Of a stretch of 64,000 nt of DNA, positions 26,278-33,120 are shown piece by piece. Position 1 is the stretch's first letter, and each line of letters starts with the position of its first letter. Source of the DNA: Roseiarcus sp963805295 (GTDB lineage: Bacteria > Pseudomonadota > Alphaproteobacteria > Rhizobiales > Beijerinckiaceae); assembly GCA_963805295.1 (NCBI GenBank), contig CAWDTW010000096.1, positions 59,500 to 123,499 of the forward strand, in the 5' to 3' direction. A program made the translations under genes and the position numbers. The notes below the pieces were generated by a model. It made no database searches. It worked only from the letters and a program-made list of their open reading frames with translations, and was not told the DNA's origin.

Positions 26278-26757
26278 TTAGTTCGGCTGACGACGGCCGC
26301 GATTCCGCAAGAACATTTCGAAGGCTTGCAGCGTGGCGGCGGACACATAATGCTCGATGCCTTCGGCGTCGGCTTCCGCCGCCTCGCGCGGAGCCCCGAC
26401 CGCCATGAGCAGTTCGACGACCAGTCTATGGCGTTGACTCGCGCTTTTGGCCATCGCAGCGCCTGTCTCGGTCAAAAATATTCCGCGATAGGGCCGCGCC
26501 GTCACCAGGCCCTCGCGCTTCAATCGAGCAATGGTCTTGCTGGCGGTCGGGTGGGTCACGCCAAGTCGCCGCGCGATATCGGTCGTGCGCGCTTCGCCGT
26601 TGACCGCGATCAGATCGGCGATCAGCTCGGTGTAGTCCTCGAGCATCGACGCCGATCGCGCCGTACGCGCTCTGCTGAACCGATCAGCGTAAACGGGATC
26701 GGCGGCGCCTTCCGGGTCGTCGAGCCCCAGACCGCCTGTGCGCTTCTTGGCGACCAT
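26278..26757 (-). CDS. mntR: Manganese-responsive transcriptional regulator MntR
   Basis: The product is 159 residues, started at ATG 26757 (MVAKKRTGG). A DtxR-type winged helix ('MLEDYTELIADLIAVNGEAR', 'DIARRLGVTHPTASKTIARL', 'KREGLVTARPYRGIFLTE') is followed by a metal-binding/dimerisation helix region ('HRLVVELLMAVGAPREAAEA', 'EGIEHYVSAATLQAFEMFL') with His/Asp/Glu ligands. In the family it binds Mn2+ and represses the importer gene. Here it is divergent from mntH, and both promoters carry the same palindromic element, so autoregulation plus repression of mntH is likely. Confidence 0.9.
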   Translation of the reverse strand: MVAKKRTGGLGLDDPEGAADPVYADRFSRARTARSASMLEDYTELIADLIAVNGEARTTDIARRLGVTHPTASKTIARLKREGLVTARPYRGIFLTETGAAMAKSASQRHRLVVELLMAVGAPREAAEADAEGIEHYVSAATLQAFEMFLRNRGRRQPN

Positions 26758-26821
26758 ACGCCTCCTTCTCGTCGCGGCAACGGCGCGTCGCCCGCCGGAC
26801 GAATGTGTGAACCCCGCTTTT

Positions 26822-26849
26822 AAAATACAGCCGTGGCTGCAAACTGCAA
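26822..26849 (-). promoter_or_regulatory. mntR promoter with candidate MntR operator (site A)
   Basis: On the minus strand, TTGCAG (26849-26844) and TATTTT (26827-26822) are spaced by 16 bases. The spacer and -10 contain the operator-like sequence AATACAGCCGTGGCTGCA (read on the plus strand at 26824-26841), with the dyad CAGCC-GT-GGCTG. Confidence 0.6.
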
Positions 26850-26898
26850 CCATGATTTCTAGTTGGTGATTGCATGCTTGGCGCTGTTTCGCAGGCAA

Positions 26899-26928
26899 TT
26901 GACAAAGCCGTAGCATTGGCTGTATTCT
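26899..26928 (+). promoter_or_regulatory. mntH promoter with candidate MntR operator (site B)
   Basis: TTGACA (26899-26904) and TATTCT (26923-26928) are spaced by 18 bases. Between them lies GCCGTAGCATTGGCTGTATT (26907-26926). Its reverse complement has AATACAGCC-NNN-GCT exactly like site A, and it matches 12 of 20 positions of the E. coli MntR box as I recall it (AACATAGCAAATGCTATGTT). Binding here would block RNA polymerase. Confidence 0.6.
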
Positions 26929-26972
26929 GCAGGATAGGCGTTACAACATAGCGGAAACGTGGGTAAAGTCCG

Positions 26973-28281
26973 ATGAGCTACGCGGGGACGCGAACAGGAA
27001 TGACGGATCGAACCGTCGAGGCGATACGCGAGGTGTTGGCCGGGAAGGCGCGCCGATTCAGCCCGTTGCTGTTCGCCGGTCCTGCCGTGATCGCGTCGAT
27101 CGCGTATATGGATCCGGGCAATTTTGCGACCAACATTCAGGCCGGCGCGAAATACGGCTATGCGCTGCTGTGGGTCGTGTTGATGGCGAACGTCATCGCC
27201 ATGCTGTTCCAGGCGCTTTCGGCCAAGCTCGGCATCGTTACGGGGCGCAACCTGGCCGAAATGTGCCGCGAGCAATTTCCGCAGCCCGTCGTTTACGCTC
27301 TGTGGATCGTCAGCGAAGTGGCGGCGATGGCGACCGACCTTGCCGAATTCCTCGGCGGCGCCATCGGCCTATCGCTGCTCTTGCACATTTCGCTCGTCGC
27401 CGGCATGGGCGTCACCGCCGTGCTGACCTACGGCATTCTGATGTTCGAGGCGCGCGGGTTTCGGCCGATCGAAATCATCATCGGCGCCTTGGTCGCGGCG
27501 ATCGCGCTTTGCTATCATCGCCGAGATGTTCATCGCGCCGGTTGACTGGGGCGCGGCGGCCTTCGGCAGCGTCGTGCCGCAATTGCCGGACGCCGGCGCC
27601 TTGACGATCGCGGTCGGCATCGTCGGCGCCACCATCATGCCGCATGCGATCTTCCTGCATTCCGGCCTCACCCAGAACCGGGCGCCCGCGCGCGACGACA
27701 ACGAAAGACGCCAGTTGCTGCGATTCTCGAATATCGAGGTTCTGATCGCCCTCGCGGTCGCGGGTCTCGTCAACATGGCGATGGTGATCATGGCCGCGAG
27801 CGCGTTCCACGAGGGCCACAGCGACGTCGCCGAAATCGAGACCGCCTATTCAACGCTGACGCCGCTCTTGGGCGCGGGCGCGGCGGGCGCGTTCCTCACG
27901 GCGTTGCTGGCGTCGGGGCTCTCGAGCTCGGCGGTCGGCACGATGGCCGGCCAGATGATCATGCAGGGTTTTGTCGGCTTCCGCATCCCGATCATCGTGC
28001 GTCGCCTGGTGACGATGATTCCCGCCTTCATCGTCGTATGGCTCGGCGTCAATTCGACCAACGCGCTGGTTATCAGCCAGGTGGTCCTGAGCTTCGCCCT
28101 GCCGGCGCCGGTCATTGCGCTGCTGATGTTCACGCGACGCAAGGACATCATGGGCGACTTCGCCAACAGCCGGCTGACGAACATCGCGGCGATGTTCGGA
28201 ACAGTCGTGATCCTCGCGCTTAACGTCATCCTGCTATTGCAAACATTTGGCGTGGACATTCCGGGCCTGCCGAGCAGCTGA
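26973..28281 (+). pseudogene. mntH: Nramp-family Mn2+/H+ symporter MntH, frameshifted
   Basis: This is a ~435-residue polytopic membrane protein. The N-terminal half holds 'ASIAYMDPGNFATNIQAGA' (the DPGN metal site) and 'EVAAMATDLAEFLGGAIGLS'. The second half has 'ATIMPHAIFLHSGLTQ' (the MPH metal site) and 'SSAVGTMAGQMIMQGF'. The frame changes near 27520: TGCTATCATCGCCGAGATG has one base too many, and removal gives '..ALCYLAEMFIAPVDW'. The length of 1309 is one over a multiple of three. It would import manganese under control of the divergent MntR. Confidence 0.85.
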
Positions 28282-28301
28282 GGGGCCGCGCCGCCGACTG
28301 G

Positions 28302-28351
28302 GCGCTACGCGACCCGGTTGGGGCCGATGCTGATCGTCGACGGCAGGATCG
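28302..28351 (+). pseudogene. Relic fragment of a phosphodiester glycosidase-like gene
   Basis: About 48 bases (GCGCTACGCGACCCGGTTGG onward to CGTCGACGGCAGGATC) match 25804-25852 in the NAGPA-like gene with only a handful of mismatches. No open frame of the family surrounds it, so it is a leftover of a second copy. Confidence 0.65.
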
Positions 28352-28387
28352 GAGGCGGTGTGGGGGGAGCAGCCCGTAAGCGCGATT

Positions 28388-28424
28388 GGCGAATGGGGAA
28401 TGGATGAGGCTTCCGCCATTCGCC
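28388..28424. repeat. Intergenic inverted repeat GGCGAATGG/CCATTCGCC
   Basis: GGCGAATGG (28388-28396) and CCATTCGCC (28416-28424) form a nine-base perfect stem with a 19-base loop between convergent mntH and the glutamate dehydrogenase gene. It could act as a bidirectional transcription end or be a dispersed repeat; there is no T-tract. Confidence 0.45.
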
Positions 28425-28448
28425 ACTCCCTATTCGCCGCTCGCCGCC

Positions 28449-29711
28449 TCACGGAAACAGCCCCCGCGCCTGCTTCGCCTTCATCACCCGCTCGACGCCG
28501 ATCGCCATCGCCGCCGTGCGATTGGCGACGCCGTCGCGCTTGGCGCGCGCGGCGACCATCCCCCAGCAGCGGTCGAGCGCCCGCTCCAGCCGGTCCATCA
28601 CCTCGTCCTTCGACCAGAAATACTGCTGCAGATCCTGCACCCACTCGAAATAGCTGACGATCACTCCGCCCGCGTTGCAGAGGATGTCGGGAATGACGAA
28701 AATCCGGTCGTTGCGCTCGGCGAGAACCCGGTCGGCCTCCGGCGTCGTCGGGCCGTTCGCCCCCTCGGCGATGACCCGGCAGCGCAGCCGCCGGGCGACC
28801 TCGCCGTCGATCACCCGCTCGACGGCGCAGGGTGCGAGAACGTCGCAGGGCTGCTCGAGGAACGAGCGCCCGTCAATGACGGCCTCGCTCGACCACCGGG
28901 AGAGGCTCCCGGTCCTTTCGGCATGATCGGCCAGAGCCCGAACCGGCAGGCCCTTGGGATCGTGGTAGGCGACCGTGTGGTCGCTGACGCCGACGATCTT
29001 GACCCCGCGCGCCGAGAGCCCCAGCGCCGCATGCGAGCCGACGTTGCCGAAGCCCTGCACGATCGCCGTCGCCCCGACGGGGTCGACGCCCAGCACGTTC
29101 AAGGCGCGAACGGCGAGGAAGGCGACGCCGTGGCCAGTCGCCTCGCGCCGCCCCAGCGTGCCGCCCGAGCTGACCGGCTTGCCGGTGACGATCTCGGGCA
29201 CGGTGATCCCCTGGTACATGGAATAGGTGTCCATGAACCAGGCCATGATCTGCTCGTCGGTGCCCATGTCCGGGGCCATCACGTCGACGCGGGGGCCGAC
29301 GAAGGGGATCATTTCCTGCATGTAGCGGCGCGACAGGTTCTCGAGCTCGTTGAGGGAGAGCGCGTGCGGATCGACCGCGACGCCGCCCTTGCCGCCGCCG
29401 TAGGGAAGATCGGCGAGCGCGCATTTCCAGCTCATCCAGATCGCTAGAGCGGCGATCTCGCCGATGTCGACATTGGCCGCGAAGCGCGTGCCGCCCTTGG
29501 CTGGGCCGAGCGTCAGATGATGCTGCACCCGATAGCCGGCGAAGACCTGGGTCGAGCCGTCGTCCATGTGAATCGGGCAGGAGACGACGATGGCGCGCTT
29601 GGGGTAGAGGAGGCGGTCCCGCTCGTCCTCGGGGATGGCGAGATGGTCGGCGATGACGTGGAACTGGTCGCGGGCCATCGCGAACACGGGGCCCGAATAA
29701 AGGTGCTTCAC
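28449..29711 (-). CDS. Glu/Leu/Phe/Val-family glutamate dehydrogenase
   Basis: The product is 420 residues, the usual length for hexameric glutamate dehydrogenases. Substrate domain: 'GYRVQHHLTLGPAKGGTRFA' and 'WKCALADLPYGGGKGGVAVD' with the catalytic Lys. NAD(P) domain: 'VQGFGNVGSHAALGLSARG', 'CDVLAPCAVERVI' and 'ILCNAGGVIVSYFEWVQDLQ'. It interconverts glutamate and 2-oxoglutarate plus ammonia. The start at ATG 29711 is supported by GGGAG-type purines upstream. No frameshift is seen, in contrast to several neighbours. Confidence 0.95.
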   Translation of the reverse strand: MKHLYSGPVFAMARDQFHVIADHLAIPEDERDRLLYPKRAIVVSCPIHMDDGSTQVFAGYRVQHHLTLGPAKGGTRFAANVDIGEIAALAIWMSWKCALADLPYGGGKGGVAVDPHALSLNELENLSRRYMQEMIPFVGPRVDVMAPDMGTDEQIMAWFMDTYSMYQGITVPEIVTGKPVSSGGTLGRREATGHGVAFLAVRALNVLGVDPVGATAIVQGFGNVGSHAALGLSARGVKIVGVSDHTVAYHDPKGLPVRALADHAERTGSLSRWSSEAVIDGRSFLEQPCDVLAPCAVERVIDGEVARRLRCRVIAEGANGPTTPEADRVLAERNDRIFVIPDILCNAGGVIVSYFEWVQDLQQYFWSKDEVMDRLERALDRCWGMVAARAKRDGVANRTAAMAIGVERVMKAKQARGLFP

Positions 29712-29829
29712 ATGCGTTCTCCCGGAGCTGAACGCGCCTTCTCCGGCGGCGCTCCTTGACGCGCAGCGCCCCGGGCCAATGATATAGCGGGCCGCGGCGT
29801 GGATGGCGAACGGTCGTGCGATGTTTGGC

Positions 29830-29898
29830 TTGACTTCAAGACCCGCCTGACTATTTTGCCGGCCAAAGATGCGCCCGCGGATCCCGCGGGCCTTTTTC
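29830..29898 (+). promoter_or_regulatory. rpmG promoter followed by a terminator-like leader hairpin
   Basis: TTGACT (29830-29835) and TATTTT (29852-29857) with a 16-base spacer form a good sigma70-type promoter. About ten bases after the expected start lies GCCCGCG-loop-CGCGGGC followed by CTTTTT (29873-29898), a hairpin with T-tract that looks like an intrinsic terminator in the rpmG leader. It may attenuate rpmG or end a short RNA from an upstream start (TTGACG at 29756). Confidence 0.5.
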
Positions 29899-29942
29899 CG
29901 TTTTCGGCGCCCTCAGCGCCAATCGTTCAAGGACGCCACGAT

Positions 29943-30110
29943 ATGGCCAAGGCCGCCTCGCTCAAGATCAAGCTCCTGTCGACCGCCGACACCGGCTATT
30001 TCTACGTTACCAAAAAGAACGCCCGCACCAAGACGGAAAAGCTGACCTTCAGGAAATACGACCCGGTCGCGCGCAAGCACGTCGAGTTCAAGGAGACGAA
30101 GATCAAGTAA
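29943..30110 (+). CDS. rpmG: 50S ribosomal protein L33
   Basis: The product is 55 residues, full length for L33 and of the type without the zinc-binding Cys pairs ('KIKLLSTADTGYFYVTKKNA', 'KLTFRKYDPVARKHVEFKE'). ATG 29943 was chosen as the family start. It is a separate transcription unit with its own promoter and a strong terminator at 30139. Confidence 0.95.
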   Translation: MAKAASLKIKLLSTADTGYFYVTKKNARTKTEKLTFRKYDPVARKHVEFKETKIK

Positions 30111-30138
30111 GCCCGCCGTTCGCAAGGCATGGCTTCGA

Positions 30139-30161
30139 GGGCGCCTGCGGGCGCCCTTTTT
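30139..30161 (+). terminator. rpmG terminator
   Basis: GGGCGCC-TGCG-GGCGCCC stem followed by TTTTT, 28 bases after the rpmG stop. Confidence 0.85.
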
Positions 30162-30192
30162 GATTCCGAAGGTGCGTCGCCCGCGCGCCGAC

Positions 30193-30547
30193 CTAACCCG
30201 GAACCAGAACTGCGGCGGCCAAACTCGCAAGAAGAATCGCCGCCAAAGGCAGCCAGTCCGTCATGACGCTTCGAAACGCGGCGTAGCTGCGGTCGAACAG
30301 CGGAGCGACGACGATCGGGTCGAGCAAGACCGCCAGAACCGTAATTGCGGCGGCCCGAGGCAAAGCGCCAAATTCGGGCGCGAGGAGCTTGTGTGCGACC
30401 GAAACGAAAAAGGCGATCGCCGGCGCGACGGCCCGATGAACGCGAAGGATGTTCTCGAGAGACCACGCATCGAGCGCGACGATCGTGACTGCCGCCCAAA
30501 CGCCCCAAGCGACGAGCGCAAGCCCGATCAGAACTCCCCCAATCCAT
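30193..30547 (-). pseudogene. Small membrane protein, frameshifted right after its start
   Basis: ATG 30547, with GGAGGGG upstream, encodes 'MDWG' and then goes out of frame in a run of five G. In the neighbouring frame an uninterrupted hydrophobic protein runs to TAG 30193: 'GGVLIGLALVAWGVWAAVTI', 'LENILRVHRAVAPAIAFFVS', 'AITVLAVLLDPIVVAPLFDR', 'WLPLAAILLASLAAAVLVPG', with three or four membrane helices and about 117 residues. No start codon exists in that frame, so a missing base in the G run is likely. The family is unknown. Its ribosome binding site overlaps the end of the SnoaL-like gene, so they are co-transcribed. Confidence 0.6.
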
Positions 30548-30553
30548 TGATCC

Positions 30554-31044
30554 CTACCCCTCCAACTGCGCCACGATCCCCGCGATGTCGCCCATCCCCC
30601 AGTGCTCGACGATCCGCCCGCCCGCGACGCGGAAGATGTCGCAGGAGGTGAAATGGAGCCGCTTTCCGGTCGGCTCGACGCCGTAATAGAGACCCTCGTG
30701 CGTGCCCTCGTAGACGAAGCTCGCCGCGACCCGGCCGCCCTCGGCGACGGTCGTCTCGATCGACACCTTCAGGTCCGGCAGGCCCTTGAGACGCGCGGCG
30801 AAGAAGGCCACGGTCGCCGCCTTCGGCGTGACGCCGGCGGGAGGCGGCGGCGCCGCGGCGCTGACCTGATGATTGACGTAGCCTTCGGCGAACAGCGCCG
30901 CGAAGGCGTCGATGTCATGGGCGCTGAGCGTTGCTGCGAACCGCTCGGCGATCGAGGCGTCCGCGGTTTCGCGCTCCTGGCGAGAAAACGCCGCCGCCGC
31001 CCCGGCGAGCGCGCCGCCGCGCGATCAAGAGTTCTGCGCCGCAT
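30554..31044 (-). pseudogene. SnoaL-like ester cyclase with signal peptide, frameshifted
   Basis: The C-terminal part is clear: 'AFFAARLKGLPDLKVSIETT', 'VEPTGKRLHFTSCDIFRV', 'GRIVEHWGMGDI', the SnoaL-like/NTF2 fold of predicted ester cyclases. Upstream the correct frame reads 'IAERFAATLSAHDIDAFAAL' and 'FAEGYVNHQVSAAAPPPP', preceded by an Ala-rich signal-like stretch, but it has no start. ATG 31044 (MRRRTLDRAA) is in another frame and would give a sensible signal peptide if one base were added near 31015. The 491-base length fits one missing base. Substrate unknown. Confidence 0.65.
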
Positions 31045-31673
31045 GTCGCCTCCTCCTTCCCGGCGCGGATCGCGAAAGGGCCGGTCGCGCCGGCCGACGA
31101 TGTTCTCGCCCGTTTCGTCGATACGCCAGCGACGCCGGTTCGTTCGCCTGCGGCGCGGGCAGCTTCGAGTAGACCTCGCCCGGGACGATGACGAAAACCA
31201 GCGTCGTGGGAACCTCCTTCGGCCCGAACGGCCCCGGGACCGCGTGTCTTGACCGGCGGCAGGCTCTTCAGATAGGCGGCGATCGCCTGGGCGTCGTCCT
31301 TCGACAGATTGGCGAGCTCCATATAGGGCATGATCGGCGAAAGCTTGCGCCCGTCCGGCCGGACGCCGGTCGTGAACGCCGTGATGATCTGCTCGGCCGT
31401 CCAGTCGCCGAGCCCCGTCTCCTTGTCTGGCGTCAGGTTCCGGCCGAGACGGCGCCGACGCCGGGATGGCGACGCCGACGTCCGAGCCGCCGAGGGTGCG
31501 CGAGAAATCCGGCTTGCCGAGAAAGTAGCCGGGCGTGTGACAGTCGTTGCAGCCGGCGATGGTGACGAGATACTTTCCGCGCTCGATTTGGGATCGGCCG
31601 CGGAGGCCGCGGCGGTTGCGCCGAGAAACGCGACGGCGGCAGCGGCTATGGCGAGCAAGTGTGGGCTTCGCAT
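31025..31673 (-). pseudogene. Secreted class I cytochrome c, at least three frameshifts
   Basis: ATG 31673 begins a signal peptide (SPHLLAIAAAAVAFLGATAA). The heme site is only visible after shifting frame near 31590: 'RGKYLVTIAGCNDCHTPGYF'. The shift sits in an A-run (CCCAAATCGAG). A second break near 31450 returns to 'GRNLTPDKETGLGDWTAEQI', 'TTGVRPDGRKLSPIMPYMEL' (Met ligand) and 'LSKDDAQAIAAYLKSLPPVK'. A third, an extra A near 31250, leads to 'HAVPGPFGPKEVPTTLVFVI'. The C-terminus overlaps the start of the ester cyclase gene. It resembles the cytochrome subunits of periplasmic dehydrogenases. Confidence 0.75.
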
Positions 31674-31813
31674 GGTTCCCTCCCGAGTTTGGCGTCGTTG
31701 TGCGACCCGCCGCGCCTTTCGCGATCGAGCTTCGGACATTAGTGCACGAAGCCCGATTCGGGGCAAATCGGCGGTTGGCTTGCGGCGCCGCGGCCTGCGC
31801 CTCCCTCCGGCGG

Positions 31814-31862
31814 TCGGCGACCGCCCCTCCTCCGGGACCTGATCGGGGTCGGCCGGATCGGC
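31814..31862 (-). pseudogene. comEC 3'-end-like fragment
   Basis: The plus strand CCGCCCCTCC..CCTGATCGG..GGATCGGCGCCG matches the authentic comEC 3' end at about 33125-33170 at roughly four positions in five. Translated on the minus strand it gives 'GADPADPDQVPEEGR' against 'GADPADADQAPKEGR' in comEC. It lies on the other side of the toxin-antitoxin pair. Confidence 0.55.
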
Positions 31863-31926
31863 GCCGCGCCTGGCGTCGCAGTTTGAAATTTGACTCTCGG
31901 CGAGAAGCGGCCGCTCCGGCGCATCC

Positions 31927-31955
31927 TTGATTTTTCCCATGTGGCGCTCTATCTT
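31927..31955 (+). promoter_or_regulatory. Candidate promoter of the Xre-RES operon
   Basis: TTGATT (31927-31932) and TATCTT (31950-31955) with a 17-base spacer, ending 26 bases before the antitoxin ATG at 31981. GAGGA (31972-31976 region) is the ribosome binding site. Confidence 0.5.
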
Positions 31956-31980
31956 ATCCCAGTTGGTTGAGGACGATAGC

Positions 31981-32611
31981 ATGCTGCCGAACTACGACGC
32001 GAAAGCCGTCGCCGAGGTCATGGGCCTTGCCTTTGTGCGAGGGTTGGAGGGCGAAGCGAAGAGAGAACAGAATAAGTCAGTTTCCTCCAAAGTCGACGAC
32101 GACTTCGTCATTCACGTCGACGACGAGCTCATGCTCGTCGTCGAACTCAAGGCGAAGAGCGCCTTGGCCTTGTTTGCTAAATCCAAGACCTTCGGCAGGC
32201 GCCTCTCGCAATTCAAAAGCCATCTGGTGTCATCGCCTTCCCCCGTCTTCATCGAGAAGGCGGTCGAGAGCGGCCTTCCCCGCAAAGCTCTCCGGCGCGT
32301 TGCGGAATTGATTGCGGGGGGCGACAAGACGAAGATCTCCGCCTTGGAATGGGGAGTGGTCCCGAAGACGACCCTCGAGCGTCGCGAGAGCAAGCTCTCG
32401 CTTCAGGAGAGCGAGCGAACGGAGCGTATCGCACGAATCTTTGTGCACGCGCGCCGAGCCCTCGGTACGGAGGCTGAGGCGCGCGAGTTCATGACGACTC
32501 CGCACCCCGAACTCGACGGGCGCAGCCCGATCGACGCCGCGAAAACGGATCTCGGCGCCCGCCGCACCGAGCAGATTCTCAAACGCGCTCGAATTCGGCC
32601 TGGCGCTCTAG
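31981..32611 (+). pseudogene. Xre/MbcA/ParS-type antitoxin (DUF2384) with a late frameshift
   Basis: From ATG 31981 the product is about 210 residues. The C-terminal half is the Xre-MbcA-ParS antitoxin pattern: 'GLPRKALRRVAELIAG', 'LEWGVVPKTTLERRESKLSL', 'SERTERIARIFVHARRALGT', 'PHPELDGRSPIDAAKTDLGA', 'RRTEQILKRARFGLAL'. The last six residues need removal of one A near 32593; this puts the stop at 32609-32611, three bases before the toxin start. As written, the frame runs on into toxin sequence. The N-terminal ~75 residues ('VIHVDDELMLVVELKAKSAL') are longer than usual for this family. Confidence 0.78.
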
Positions 32612-32614
32612 ACC

Positions 32615-33079
32615 TTGCCCCTTCGGCTCTGGCGCATCGCTGCCGGCTCCCACCCCGTCTGGTCCGGGGAGGGCGCCCGCCTGTTTGGCCAGCGCTGGAA
32701 TCCGCCGGGCTTTGCGGTGATTTACACCGGAACGAGCTTCGCCGTCTGTTTGGTCGAGCTTCTCGTGCATGCCAATCGCAAGTCGCCTCCAAGCGCCGCG
32801 CGATTTGTCGAAGCCATCGTCCCCGACGACGTTTCTCGCGAGATGTTCGTTCCCGCCTCCCACCCCGGTTGGGACGACCTGCGCGATATGTCGGTCGCCC
32901 AGGCCTTCGGCCGGGACTGGATTCAAAACCGAAGGTCCGCTCTGCTCGTTGTTCCTTCCGTCGTCACTGCCGGGCGCGATACGAACGTCGTTGTCAATCC
33001 TGACCACCCCGACGCGGCGCGGATTTCGATAGGACCGGAGACAGCTGTCGCCCTTGATCGACGGCTCTTTGGGCCGTGA
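32615..33079 (+). CDS. RES-domain NAD+-depleting toxin
   Basis: The product is 154 residues, the usual RES length, starting at TTG 32615. The domain signatures are visible: 'LRLWRIAAGSHPVWSGEGAR', 'GQRWNPPGFAVIYTGTSFAV', 'CLVELLVHA' and, near the end, 'LVVPSVVTAGRDTNVVVNP'. Conserved Arg, Tyr and Glu residues in these blocks form the active site in characterised RES toxins, which degrade NAD+ and halt growth. It directly follows its Xre-type antitoxin. Intact as written. Confidence 0.88.
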   Translation: MPLRLWRIAAGSHPVWSGEGARLFGQRWNPPGFAVIYTGTSFAVCLVELLVHANRKSPPSAARFVEAIVPDDVSREMFVPASHPGWDDLRDMSVAQAFGRDWIQNRRSALLVVPSVVTAGRDTNVVVNPDHPDAARISIGPETAVALDRRLFGP

Positions 33080-33120
33080 CTCGTTGATTGGCGCGGGAAA
33101 GGCGCGAGCAGTCGCCTCCG

